A stretch of DNA of 64,000 nucleotides from UBA2334 sp964396895. Lineage in GTDB: Bacteria > Pseudomonadota > Gammaproteobacteria > Burkholderiales > Burkholderiaceae_C. The DNA is taken from assembly GCA_964396895.1 (NCBI GenBank), contig CAYNGJ010000003.1:1-64000 (forward strand). The letters are read 5' to 3'. The notes under the pieces are model-generated. The model saw nothing but the letters and a program-made list of their open reading frames with translations, ran no database searches and was not told the DNA's origin. Both the position numbers and the translations under genes were made by a program. Below are positions 1-7,992 of this stretch, in pieces (the first letter of the stretch is position 1; every line of letters starts with the position of its first letter).

Positions 1-53
1 GCGAAGGCGGTCGTACCGTCGGTGCCGGCGTCGTGGCCACCGTCATCGCCTGA
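1..53 (+). CDS. tuf: Elongation factor Tu, 3' end only
   Basis: Only the last 16 codons and the TGA stop are present; the gene enters from the left edge. The residues end in GAGVVATVIA, close to the C-terminus of EF-Tu domain 3, and the next gene is tRNA-Trp followed by secE-nusG, the usual proteobacterial order for tufB. EF-Tu delivers aminoacyl-tRNA to the ribosome as a GTP complex. Identification rests on the short tail plus context, so the family is fairly sure but nothing can be said about the rest of the protein. Confidence 0.85.
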   Translation, partial: EGGRTVGAGVVATVIA

Positions 54-61
54 TTTCGTGT

Positions 62-137
62 AGGGGTATAGCTCAATTGGCAGAGCGTCGGTCTCCAAAA
101 CCGAAGGTTGTAGGTTCGATTCCTACTGCCCCTGCCA
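62..137 (+). tRNA. trnW: tRNA-Trp (anticodon CCA)
   Basis: A 76-nt cloverleaf can be drawn by eye. The acceptor arm AGGGGTA pairs with TGCCCCT (one T-G pair), followed by discriminator G and an encoded CCA end. The anticodon CCA is at 95-97 in the loop CTCCAAA, and the T arm carries GGTTCGATTCC. It lies 8 nt after the tuf stop and before secE, the standard tuf-trpT-secE-nusG arrangement, so it is probably cut from a common transcript. Confidence 0.97.
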
Positions 138-182
138 CACTGCCCTGCTAAGTCACTTAGCCTCAGCAAATGTGGTTGTTTT

Positions 183-213
183 GCCCGCCGAAGCCGAAAG
201 GCTTCAGGTGGGC
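183..213 (+). promoter_or_regulatory. Stable hairpin between tRNA-Trp and secE
   Basis: GCCCGCC-GAAGCC, a GAAA tetraloop, then GGCTTC-A-GGTGGGC form a 13-bp stem with one bulged A and one G-U pair. No long U-run follows (TTGCTTG), so it is a poor intrinsic terminator. It may limit read-through or protect the processed end after tRNA release. Role inferred. Confidence 0.5.
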
Positions 214-259
214 TTGCTTGTCTCCGGTGGCTTGACTGGTTTTTGAGAACAAAAGTTTT

Positions 260-643
260 ATGGCATCTCCAGAAGTTGAAACCGTGAATTCGGGTGCTGA
301 CAAGGCAAAGGTCGGCGTGGCCTTGGTGCTGTTGTTGGGCTCGTTTGTGGCCTATTACCTGTTGTCCAAGCAAGGTGGCTTGGTTCAGTGGGCGGGTTTG
401 CTGGTCATGGTGGCGGGTTCTGTGGCGGTTTATCTCACTTCTGAGTCTGGTCGCCGCTTGGTGGCTTTCGCGCGGGACTCTTACCGGGAGCTGGCGAAGG
501 TCGTTTGGCCTGAGCGCAAAGAGGCCATTCAGATGACGATGTATGTGTTTGGCTTTGTGCTCATCATGTCCATATTCCTGTGGTTGACAGACAAGACCAT
601 TGAGTGGGTGTTTTATGACCTCATCCTTGGATGGAGAAAATGA
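260..643 (+). CDS. secE: Preprotein translocase subunit SecE
   Basis: SecE is the small essential membrane subunit of the SecYEG translocon and clamps the two halves of SecY. The 127-residue protein matches the length of the three-helix proteobacterial form. Hydrophobic segments lie at about 17-37, 43-61 and 92-112, and the conserved amphipathic stretch SYRELAKVVWPERKEA precedes the last helix. The ATG at 260 follows AAAAG with only a weak ribosome binding site. Its stop overlaps the nusG start (ATGA), so the two are translationally coupled. Confidence 0.96.
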   Translation: MASPEVETVNSGADKAKVGVALVLLLGSFVAYYLLSKQGGLVQWAGLLVMVAGSVAVYLTSESGRRLVAFARDSYRELAKVVWPERKEAIQMTMYVFGFVLIMSIFLWLTDKTIEWVFYDLILGWRK

Positions 644-1215
644 TGTCTGATCCAATTCAGCCTGTGACCGAGTCGCCCGCTTCCGCTTTGCGTTGGTATG
701 TGGTGCACGCCTATTCAGGCATGGAAAAAGCCGTTGAGCGCAACATCATGGAGCGTGTGGCGAATGCCGGCATGCAGGACAAGTTTGGCCGCATTCTGGT
801 CCCCACCGAAGAAGTGGTGGAGCTGAAAAACGGTCAGCGTCGCACCACCGAGCGCAAGTTCTTTCCAGGCTACGTGCTGGTTGAGATGGTGATGGATGAC
901 GACACTTGGCACTTGGTGAAGCACACCAACAAGGTCACCGGCTTTGTGGGTGGGGCCAAAAACAGGCCTGCCCCCATTTCTGAAGAAGACGTTCAAAAAA
1001 TTGTCTCGCAGATGCAGCAGGGTTCCGATAAGCCGCGCCACAAGGTGGAGTTCGTCGTTGGCGAGTATGTGCGCGTCAAAGACGGTCCATTCACCGATTT
1101 CAACGGTACGGTGGAAGAAGTCAATTACGAGAAGAACAAGATGCGGGTGTCTGTGACCATTTTTGGTCGAGCCACGCCTGTTGAGTTGGAGTTCAGTCAG
1201 GTCGAAAAAACCTGA
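640..1215 (+). CDS. nusG: Transcription termination/antitermination factor NusG
   Basis: NusG binds RNA polymerase through its NGN domain and couples it to Rho or to the ribosome (S10) through its KOW domain. The NGN part begins at RWYVVHAYSGMEKAVERNI and contains the FFPGYVLVEM strand; the KOW domain is near the end at VGEYVRVKDGPFTDFNGTV. Three in-frame ATGs lie at 631, 640 and 643. I prefer 640 because it overlaps the secE stop as ATGA and has TGGAGA upstream, but 643 is equally possible. Length about 191 residues. Confidence 0.95.
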   Translation: MMSDPIQPVTESPASALRWYVVHAYSGMEKAVERNIMERVANAGMQDKFGRILVPTEEVVELKNGQRRTTERKFFPGYVLVEMVMDDDTWHLVKHTNKVTGFVGGAKNRPAPISEEDVQKIVSQMQQGSDKPRHKVEFVVGEYVRVKDGPFTDFNGTVEEVNYEKNKMRVSVTIFGRATPVELEFSQVEKT

Positions 1216-1221
1216 CGTCTT

Positions 1222-1248
1222 TTCGGCGCGTTTCGACTCGGCGCCGAA
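1222..1248 (+). promoter_or_regulatory. Hairpin in rplK leader, candidate L1 control site
   Basis: TTCGGCGC and GCGCCGAA (8 bp) enclose an 11-nt loop in the 107-nt gap between nusG and rplK. L1 is known to repress rplKA by binding the mRNA leader before rplK in enterobacteria. Whether this hairpin is that site is inference; no close match to the L1 rRNA target was established. Confidence 0.35.
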
Positions 1249-1322
1249 GTTGATTCAGAGTCGCAACCCCGGGGAGCTGTTTGAGTTGATCGACAGCGCA
1301 TGTACCCGTAAGGAGTAAAAGC

Positions 1323-1754
1323 ATGGCGAAAAAAATCGTCGGCTTCGTCAAGCTGCAAGTGCCAGCTGGCAAGGCCAATCCATCACCACCCATTGGTCCA
1401 GCATTGGGTCAGCGCGGCTTGAACATCATGGAGTTCTGCAAGGCGTTCAACGCCCAGACCCAAGGTGTTGAGCCGGGCCTGCCGTTGCCCGTGGTCATCA
1501 CGGCATACGCTGACAAGAGCTTTACCTTCATCATCAAGACGCCGCCTGCCACGACGCTGATCAAGAAGGCCATCAAGCTGGACAAGGGTTCGCCTGTGCC
1601 TCACAAACAAAAAGTGGGCAAGATCACCCGCGCTCAGCTGGAAGAGATTGCCAAAACCAAAATGAAAGACATGACTGCCGCCGACCTGGATGCAGCTGTC
1701 CGTACCATTGCCGGTTCCGCCCGTTCAATGGGTGTGACCGTGGAGGGCGTGTAA
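1323..1754 (+). CDS. rplK: 50S ribosomal protein L11
   Basis: L11 binds the GTPase-centre region of 23S rRNA at the base of the L7/L12 stalk. The 143 residues match the family length. The N-terminal motif GFVKLQVPAGKANPSPPIGP is diagnostic, and the C-terminal RNA-binding half contains the Lys-rich helix KTKMKDM and ends ARSMGVTVEG. The ATG at 1323 has AAGGAG nine to ten bases upstream. The stop TAA is immediately followed by the rplA ATG, so the pair is coupled as in other bacteria. Confidence 0.98.
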   Translation: MAKKIVGFVKLQVPAGKANPSPPIGPALGQRGLNIMEFCKAFNAQTQGVEPGLPLPVVITAYADKSFTFIIKTPPATTLIKKAIKLDKGSPVPHKQKVGKITRAQLEEIAKTKMKDMTAADLDAAVRTIAGSARSMGVTVEGV

Positions 1755-2450
1755 ATGGCCAAGTTGACCAAAAAGCAGAAAACGCAAGTCGGCAAAGTGG
1801 ACAGCAACAAGCTGTACGCATTGAACGATGCCATCGCCCTCGTGAAAGAGTTCGCCACCGCCAAGTTCGATGAATCCATCGACGTGGCAGTGCAACTCGG
1901 CGTGGACGCCAAGAAGTCGGACCAGGTCGTTCGTGGTGCGGTGGTGCTGCCTAACGGCACCGGCAAAACCAAACGTGTTGCGGTGTTTGCACAAGGTGCG
2001 AAGGCTGAAGAAGCCAAGGCCGCTGGCGCAGACATCGTGGGCATGGATGACTTGGCCGCCGAAGTCAAGGCCGGCAACATGAATTTTGACGTGGTGATTG
2101 CTTCCCCCGATGCCATGCGCATTGTGGGTACCCTGGGTCAGATCCTGGGTCCACGTGGACTGATGCCTAACCCCAAGGTGGGCACCGTGACGCCTGATGT
2201 GGCCACCGCTGTCAAGAATGCCAAAGCCGGTCAGGTGCAGTTCCGCGTTGACAAGGCCGGCATTGTGCACGGCACCATCGGTTTGCGCTCCTTCGATGCC
2301 GAGAAGTTGCAGGGCAACCTGGCCGCATTGATCGACGCGCTGAACAAGGCCAAGCCAGCCACCAGCAAGGGCCTGTACCTGCGCAAAGTGGCAGTGTCAT
2401 CCACCATGGGTGTGGGTGTGCGTGTGGATACACAAACCATCGCTGGCTGA
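1755..2450 (+). CDS. rplA: 50S ribosomal protein L1
   Basis: L1 forms the mobile L1 stalk that helps release deacylated tRNA, and in many bacteria represses its own operon. The 231 residues match the family size. The signature LGPRGLMPNPKVGTVT is present at about 130-145, followed by a second half with GIVHGTIG and the C-terminal domain-I strand. It starts on the base after the rplK stop and ends 222 nt before rplJ, a gap that holds the L10 leader. Confidence 0.98.
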   Translation: MAKLTKKQKTQVGKVDSNKLYALNDAIALVKEFATAKFDESIDVAVQLGVDAKKSDQVVRGAVVLPNGTGKTKRVAVFAQGAKAEEAKAAGADIVGMDDLAAEVKAGNMNFDVVIASPDAMRIVGTLGQILGPRGLMPNPKVGTVTPDVATAVKNAKAGQVQFRVDKAGIVHGTIGLRSFDAEKLQGNLAALIDALNKAKPATSKGLYLRKVAVSSTMGVGVRVDTQTIAG

Positions 2451-2672
2451 TAGAAAACCACACGGCGTTCTGAACGCCGTGGGTGTGGTGGGCCTGTTGG
2501 CAGTGATGCTGTCAGGGCCATCCAAGACCGTTGGCGTGAGGGGGTGCCCTTGCTTAATGTAGGCCAACGCAGATGGCGATCCCGCTGAACATGGACATTC
2601 CACGAACAGTTGGTCGCTGCAATGAGGTGCGCTTTCCGGGTTGTCCGGGAGTGCTTTTTTAAGGAGTAGACC
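2451..2672 (+). promoter_or_regulatory. rplJL leader with perfect hairpin; likely L10 autoregulation and possible internal promoter
   Basis: The 222-nt gap after rplA holds a long inverted repeat at 2457-2490 whose core, CACGGCGTT-CTG-AACGCCGTG (2461-2481), is perfect. No U-run follows. In proteobacteria the rplJ leader carries the site where L10-(L12)4 binds and represses translation; that it does so here is inferred from position and length. AAGGAG at 2661-2666 is the rplJ ribosome binding site. Confidence 0.55.
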
Positions 2673-3173
2673 TTGAGTCTGAATCGCAGTGAGAAGCAGG
2701 CCGTCATTGACGAAGTGACCGCCCTCGCCGCTAAAGCTCAAACGCTCGTGATGGCGGAATACCGTGGTATCACGGTTGCTGACATGACGAAGTTGCGTGT
2801 CGACGCCCGCAGCAAAGGCGTGACGCTGAGCGTGTTGAAAAACACGCTGGCGCGCCGTGCAGTGGCAGGCAGCAGCTTTGAAGTGGCCGCAGACCAGATG
2901 ACTGGTCCGCTGATCTATGGCTTTTCTGAAGATGCCGTGGCCGCCGCGAAAGTGGTGGCCGACTTTGCGAAAACCAATGACAAGTTGGTGATTCGTGCGG
3001 GTGTCTACAGCGGAAAGTCGTTGGATGTGAACGGCGTGAAGCAATTGGCCAACATTCCCACCAAGGAAGTGTTGCTGGCGCAGTTGCTGGGCTTGATGCA
3101 GTCCCCCATTTCGCGCACCGCGCGGGTGTTGGTTGCAGTGGCAGAGAAAAAAGGCGAAGCGCAACCCGCTTGA
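2673..3173 (+). CDS. rplJ: 50S ribosomal protein L10 (TTG start)
   Basis: L10 anchors the L7/L12 dimers to L11 and the 23S rRNA and represses its own mRNA. The first residues, MSLNRSEKQAVIDEV, match the family start only if TTG at 2673 is used; it has a strong AAGGAG six bases upstream. The 166-residue length fits (165 in E. coli). The RNA-binding globular domain includes YRGITVADMTKLR and the C-terminal helix binds L7/L12. It leads rplL by 42 nt in the same operon. Confidence 0.97.
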   Translation: MSLNRSEKQAVIDEVTALAAKAQTLVMAEYRGITVADMTKLRVDARSKGVTLSVLKNTLARRAVAGSSFEVAADQMTGPLIYGFSEDAVAAAKVVADFAKTNDKLVIRAGVYSGKSLDVNGVKQLANIPTKEVLLAQLLGLMQSPISRTARVLVAVAEKKGEAQPA

Positions 3174-3215
3174 TGCGGTGCGTTTGGCATACCCAACTTG
3201 TATTAGGAAATCAAA

Positions 3216-3593
3216 ATGGCATTCGATAAAGACGCATTTTTGACCGCGCTGGACAGCATGACGGTCATGGAACTCAACGATTTGGTGAAAGCCATCGAAG
3301 AGAAGTTTGGCGTGAGCGCTGCTGCCATGGCTGCGCCTGCCGCCGGTGGCGCTGCTGGCGGTGCTGCAGCCGCTGAAGAAAAGACCGACTTCAACGTAGT
3401 GCTGCTGGAAGCTGGCGCCAACAAGGTGTCCGTCATCAAGGCCGTGCGCGAACTGACCGGTCTGGGCTTGAAAGAAGCCAAAGATCTGGTGGATGGTGCT
3501 CCCAAGACCGTCAAGGAAGCTGCTCCCAAGGCTGATGCCGAAGCGGCTAAGAAGAAGCTGGAAGAAGCTGGCGCCAAGGTCGAACTCAAGTAA
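3216..3593 (+). CDS. rplL: 50S ribosomal protein L7/L12
   Basis: L7/L12 dimers form the stalk that recruits translation GTPases. The 125-residue protein has the N-terminal dimerisation helices (MTVMELNDLVKAIEEKFGV), an Ala/Gly-rich hinge at about 36-50, and the highly conserved C-terminal domain with KTDFNVVLLEAGANKVSVIK and LGLKEAKDLVDGAP. It is preceded by AGGAAAT. Two hairpins follow before rpoB. Confidence 0.98.
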   Translation: MAFDKDAFLTALDSMTVMELNDLVKAIEEKFGVSAAAMAAPAAGGAAGGAAAAEEKTDFNVVLLEAGANKVSVIKAVRELTGLGLKEAKDLVDGAPKTVKEAAPKADAEAAKKKLEEAGAKVELK

Positions 3594-3610
3594 TTGGTTT
3601 TCCCTTCCAG

Positions 3611-3640
3611 GGCTGGAGCGTCTCTTTGAGGCCTCCAGCC
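3611..3640 (+). terminator. Partial terminator (attenuator) after rplL
   Basis: GGCTGGAG (3611-3618) pairs with CTCCAGCC (3633-3640) around a 14-nt loop and is followed by only TTTG. The weak U-tract suggests partial termination, which would lower rpoBC expression relative to rplL, as is known for the enterobacterial beta operon. Inference from structure and position. Confidence 0.5.
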
Positions 3641-3658
3641 TTTGCTGCTTACAGAGCC

Positions 3659-3692
3659 CACTCAAGAGTCACCAAGCGGTGATTCTTGAGTG
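3659..3692 (+). promoter_or_regulatory. 15-bp near-perfect stem between rplL and rpoB, candidate RNase III site
   Basis: CACTCAAGAGTCACC (3659-3673) and GGTGATTCTTGAGTG (3678-3692) pair over 15 bp with one G-U and a 4-nt loop AAGC. No U-run follows, so it is not a terminator. The enterobacterial rplL-rpoB spacer holds an RNase III processing hairpin in the same place. Cleavage here is inferred. Confidence 0.55.
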
Positions 3693-3851
3693 TCTTCTGA
3701 CCCCCGACTGCAGAAGACCGCTTGGTTCGGGTTTTGCGCAATGCAAAGCCGTCCGCCAGAGGTTGGTAGAGGCCAACCACCGAGTGCCCTGGGCTGCCGC
3801 CCCACACCAGTCGCTGAAGACACAGGACACATGTCTTTGCCCGGAGAATCC

Positions 3852-6800
3852 ATGGCCTACCCATACACAGAACGCAAGCGCATCCGCAAAAGCTTTGGTA
3901 CACGTGAAAACGTGTTGCCCATTCCCTACCTGCTCCAGATGCAAAAGGATGCGTACACCGCATTTTTGCAGGCAGACACAGCCCCCAGGAAGCGTTCGCC
4001 AGAGGGTTTGCAGGCTGCGTTTGAGTCGGCATTCCCCATCGTCTCCCACAACGGTTTTGTGGAGATGAAGTTTGTCGAATACAACTTGGCCAAGCCTGGT
4101 TTTGACGTGCGCGAATGCCAAACCCGAGGCCTGACCTTTGCATCGGCCGTGCGCGCTCGTGTGCAGTTGATCATTTATGACCGTGAATCTTCCACGTCGC
4201 AGTCCAAGGTCGTGAAAGAGGTCAAGGAGCAAGAGGTCTACATGGGCGAAGTGCCCCTGATGACCGAAAAAGGCTCGTTCATCATCAACGGAACAGAGCG
4301 GGTGATCGTTTCCCAGCTCCACCGGTCACCGGGCGTGTTTTTTGAACACGACAAGGGCAAAACCCACAGCTCAGGCAAGTTGCTGTTCTCTGCGCGCATC
4401 ATTCCCTACCGCGGCTCTTGGCTGGACTTCGAATTTGACCCCAAAGATGTGCTGTTTTTCCGGGTTGACCGTCGTCGTAAGATGCCCGTCACGATTTTGC
4501 TGAAGGCCATCGGACTCACGCCGGAAACCATTCTGGCCAATTTCTTTGTGAACGATCATTTCCGCCTGATGGACAGTGGTGCACAAATGGAGTTTGTGGC
4601 CGAGCGCCTGCGGGGTGAAGTGGCCCGTTTCGATATCACAGACAAATCCGGCAAAGTGGTGGTCGCCAAGGACAAGCGGATCACTGCGCGCCACACCCGC
4701 GAGATGGAGCAGTCCGGCACCACGCACGTCAGTGTGCCCGAGGACTTCCTGATCGGCCGCGTGGTTGCCCGCAACATTGTGGATGGCGACACCGGTGAAA
4801 TCATTGCGAAGGCCAACGATGAGTTGACCGAGGTGTTGCTCAAGAAGCTGCGCAGCGCCGGTGTGCAAGATTTGCAGTGTTTGTACACCAATGAGCTGGA
4901 CCAGGGTCCATACATTTCCCAAACCTTGCGAATCGACGAAACCGCAGACGAGTTTGCTGCCCGGGTGGCCATTTACCGGATGATGCGGCCCGGTGAGCCG
5001 CCAACCGAAGACGCGGTTCAAGCGTTGTTCCAGCGCTTGTTCTACAACCCCGACACCTACGACCTGTCCCGCGTGGGGCGCATGAAGTTCAACGCGCGCG
5101 TCGGTCGCGAAGAGTCGACCGGCCCCATGGTGATGTCCAATGATGACATCTTGGCGGTTGTCAAAATTTTGGTCGACTTGCGCAATGGCCGCGGTGAAGT
5201 GGACGACATCGATCACCTGGGCAACCGCCGCGTCCGTTGTGTGGGTGAACTGGCCGAAAACCAATACCGCACTGGCCTCGCACGCATTGAGAAAGCTGTC
5301 AAGGAGCGCCTGGGTCAGGCCGAGCAAGAGCCTTTGATGCCCCATGACCTGATCAACTCCAAGCCCATTTCTGCGGCGCTCAAGGAGTTTTTCGGCGCTT
5401 CTCAGCTGTCCCAGTTCATGGATCAGACCAACCCCTTGGCTGAAATCACCCACAAGCGCCGTGTGTCGGCCTTGGGTCCAGGCGGTTTGACCCGCGAACG
5501 TGCCGGCTTTGAGGTGCGTGACGTGCACGTCACCCACTATGGCCGGGTGTGCCCCATTGAGACGCCTGAAGGTCCGAACATCGGCCTGATCAACTCATTG
5601 GCGCTGTACGCCCGTCTGAACGAGTACGGCTTCATCGAGACGCCTTATCGCCGCGTGGTGGACGGCAAGGTGACCAATCAGATCGATTACCTGTCGGCCA
5701 TCGAGGAAGGCAAGTACGTCATTGCCCAGGCCAACGCTGCGCTGGATGCTGAAGGTCGCCTGACTGGTGAGCTGGTGTCCGCCCGTGAAAAGGGTGAATC
5801 CGTGCTGGTGGGCGCTGAAACCATCCAATACATGGATGTGTCGCCAGCGCAGATTGTCTCTGTGGCGGCTTCCCTGGTGCCGTTCCTCGAGCACGACGAT
5901 GCCAACCGCGCGTTGATGGGTGCCAACATGTCCCGTCAGGCTGTTCCCACGCTGCGTCCCGAAAAGCCGCTGGTCGGTACGGGCATCGAGCGGGTGGCTG
6001 CCGTTGACTCCGGCACGGTGGTGACGGCCAAACGCGGTGGACTGGTCGATTACGTGGATGCCACACGCATCGTGATTCGCGTCAATGACGCGGAGGCCGT
6101 GGCCGGTGAAGTGGGCGTGGACATCTACAACCTCATCAAGTACCAGCGATCCAACCAGAACACCAACATCCACCAGAGGCCCATTGTCAAAAAAGGCGAT
6201 GTGCTGGCCAAGGGTGATGTGATCGCGGATGGCGCCTCCACAGACCTGGGGGAAATCTCCATCGGCCAGAACATGCTGATCGGCTTCATGCCATGGAACG
6301 GCTATAACTTCGAAGACTCCATCCTCATCAGCGAGCGTGTGGTGTCTGAAGACCGCTACACCTCCATTCACATTGAAGAACTGGTGGTGATGGCCCGCGA
6401 CACCAAATTGGGTGCGGAAGAAATCACACGTGACATTCCCAATCTGGCTGAGCAGCAGCTCAACCGCATGGATGACTCCGGCATCATCTACGTGGGCGCG
6501 GAAGTGTTGCCTGGGGATGTGTTGGTCGGCAAAGTGACGCCCAAGGGCGAAACCACCCTGACCCCCGAAGAGAAGCTGTTGCGTGCCATCTTTGGTGAAA
6601 AAGCCAGCGATGTCAAAGACACGTCCTTGCGTGTGGGCCAAGGTTCACAGGGCACGGTGATCGATGTGCAGGTATTCACGCGCGAGGGCATTCAGCGTGA
6701 CAAGCGTGCCCAGCAGATCATCGATGACGAACTCAAGCGCTTCCGTTTGGATTTGAATGACCAGCTCAGGATCGTGGAAGCCGATGCGTTCGATCGCATT

Positions 6801-7964
6801 GAAAAGCTACTGACCGGTAAGCTTGCCAACGGGGGGCCCAAGAAACTGGCCAAGGGGGCGATCATTGACAAAGCCTATCTGGCAGACGTCGAAAAATACC
6901 ATTGGTTTGACATTCGCCCTGCAGATGACGACGTGGCCGTGCAACTGGAGAGCATCAAGAACTCCATGGAGCAAACCCGCCACAGTTTTGACTTGGCTTT
7001 TGAAGAAAAGCGCAAGAAATTGACGCAAGGTGACGAGTTGCCCGCGGGCGTACTCAAGATGGTCAAGGTCTATCTGGCGGTCAAGCGTCGCCTGCAGCCG
7101 GGCGACAAGATGGCCGGCCGCCATGGCAACAAGGGTGTGGTCTCGAAAATCGTACCTGTGGAAGACATGCCGCACATGGCCGACGGTACGCCGTGTGACA
7201 TCGTGCTGAACCCGCTGGGTGTGCCTTCGCGCATGAACGTGGGCCAGGTGCTGGAAGTTCACTTGGGCTGGGCAGCAAAGGGCCTTGGCCAGCGGATCGG
7301 TGACATGCTGCAAGCGGAGGCCAAGGCAGCAGAGCTTCGCACGTTCTTCGAAGAGATCTATAACCGAAACGGCAAGAAGGAAGACCTGTCGCAACTCAGC
7401 GATCAGGATGTGCTGGAAATGGCCAGAAACCTGACCACCGGTGTGCCATTTGCGACCCCCGTTTTTGACGGCGCGTCGGAAGACGAAATTCGGACCATGC
7501 TGAAGCTGGCCTATCCAGACGACATTGCCAAAGCCAAAGGCCTGACAGCCACGCGCACTCAAGCACAGTTGTACGACGGCCGAACGGGTGAGCCTTTCGA
7601 GCGCGTGACCACCGTGGGCTATATGCACTTCTTGAAACTGCACCACTTGGTGGACGACAAGATGCACGCCCGTTCCACCGGCCCTTACTCGCTGGTGACT
7701 CAGCAACCGCTGGGCGGCAAAGCCCAGTTTGGTGGACAGCGTTTTGGTGAGATGGAGGTGTGGGCGCTGGAGGCCTATGGAGCCTCCTACACCCTCCAGG
7801 AAATGCTCACCGTCAAGTCCGACGACGTTCAAGGCCGTACCAAGGTGTACGAAAGCATTGTCAAAGGCGAGCACGCCATCACCGCGGGCATGCCTGAATC
7901 GTTCAACGTGCTGGTGAAGGAAATCCGTTCACTGGGCATCGACATCGAACTCGAGCGTTCTTAA
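3852..7964 (+). CDS. rpoB: DNA-directed RNA polymerase subunit beta
   Basis: Beta is the second-largest subunit of core RNA polymerase and forms half of the active-site cleft and the rifampicin pocket. The start at 3852 gives MAYPYTERKRIRKSFG, matches betaproteobacterial RpoB, and has CCGGAG upstream; the reading frame is open for another 54 codons upstream, but those residues look non-coding and overlap the hairpins. Length is 1370 residues. The rifampicin-cluster region is visible as GASQLSQFMDQTNPLAEITHK followed by RRVSALGPGGL, and the C-terminus as MTVKSDDVQGRTKVYE. No resistance-type change is seen by eye. rpoC starts 28 nt downstream. Confidence 0.98.
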   Translation: MAYPYTERKRIRKSFGTRENVLPIPYLLQMQKDAYTAFLQADTAPRKRSPEGLQAAFESAFPIVSHNGFVEMKFVEYNLAKPGFDVRECQTRGLTFASAVRARVQLIIYDRESSTSQSKVVKEVKEQEVYMGEVPLMTEKGSFIINGTERVIVSQLHRSPGVFFEHDKGKTHSSGKLLFSARIIPYRGSWLDFEFDPKDVLFFRVDRRRKMPVTILLKAIGLTPETILANFFVNDHFRLMDSGAQMEFVAERLRGEVARFDITDKSGKVVVAKDKRITARHTREMEQSGTTHVSVPEDFLIGRVVARNIVDGDTGEIIAKANDELTEVLLKKLRSAGVQDLQCLYTNELDQGPYISQTLRIDETADEFAARVAIYRMMRPGEPPTEDAVQALFQRLFYNPDTYDLSRVGRMKFNARVGREESTGPMVMSNDDILAVVKILVDLRNGRGEVDDIDHLGNRRVRCVGELAENQYRTGLARIEKAVKERLGQAEQEPLMPHDLINSKPISAALKEFFGASQLSQFMDQTNPLAEITHKRRVSALGPGGLTRERAGFEVRDVHVTHYGRVCPIETPEGPNIGLINSLALYARLNEYGFIETPYRRVVDGKVTNQIDYLSAIEEGKYVIAQANAALDAEGRLTGELVSAREKGESVLVGAETIQYMDVSPAQIVSVAASLVPFLEHDDANRALMGANMSRQAVPTLRPEKPLVGTGIERVAAVDSGTVVTAKRGGLVDYVDATRIVIRVNDAEAVAGEVGVDIYNLIKYQRSNQNTNIHQRPIVKKGDVLAKGDVIADGASTDLGEISIGQNMLIGFMPWNGYNFEDSILISERVVSEDRYTSIHIEELVVMARDTKLGAEEITRDIPNLAEQQLNRMDDSGIIYVGAEVLPGDVLVGKVTPKGETTLTPEEKLLRAIFGEKASDVKDTSLRVGQGSQGTVIDVQVFTREGIQRDKRAQQIIDDELKRFRLDLNDQLRIVEADAFDRIEKLLTGKLANGGPKKLAKGAIIDKAYLADVEKYHWFDIRPADDDVAVQLESIKNSMEQTRHSFDLAFEEKRKKLTQGDELPAGVLKMVKVYLAVKRRLQPGDKMAGRHGNKGVVSKIVPVEDMPHMADGTPCDIVLNPLGVPSRMNVGQVLEVHLGWAAKGLGQRIGDMLQAEAKAAELRTFFEEIYNRNGKKEDLSQLSDQDVLEMARNLTTGVPFATPVFDGASEDEIRTMLKLAYPDDIAKAKGLTATRTQAQLYDGRTGEPFERVTTVGYMHFLKLHHLVDDKMHARSTGPYSLVTQQPLGGKAQFGGQRFGEMEVWALEAYGASYTLQEMLTVKSDDVQGRTKVYESIVKGEHAITAGMPESFNVLVKEIRSLGIDIELERS

Positions 7965-7992
7965 TCCGCAGGAAAGATCAAGGATTTAAACC

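Noticed and set aside
3690..3851. N-terminal extension of RpoB by 54 codons
   Set aside because: The family start MAYPYTERKRIRK with CCGGAG lies at 3852; the upstream codons cover the processing hairpin and have no family similarity.
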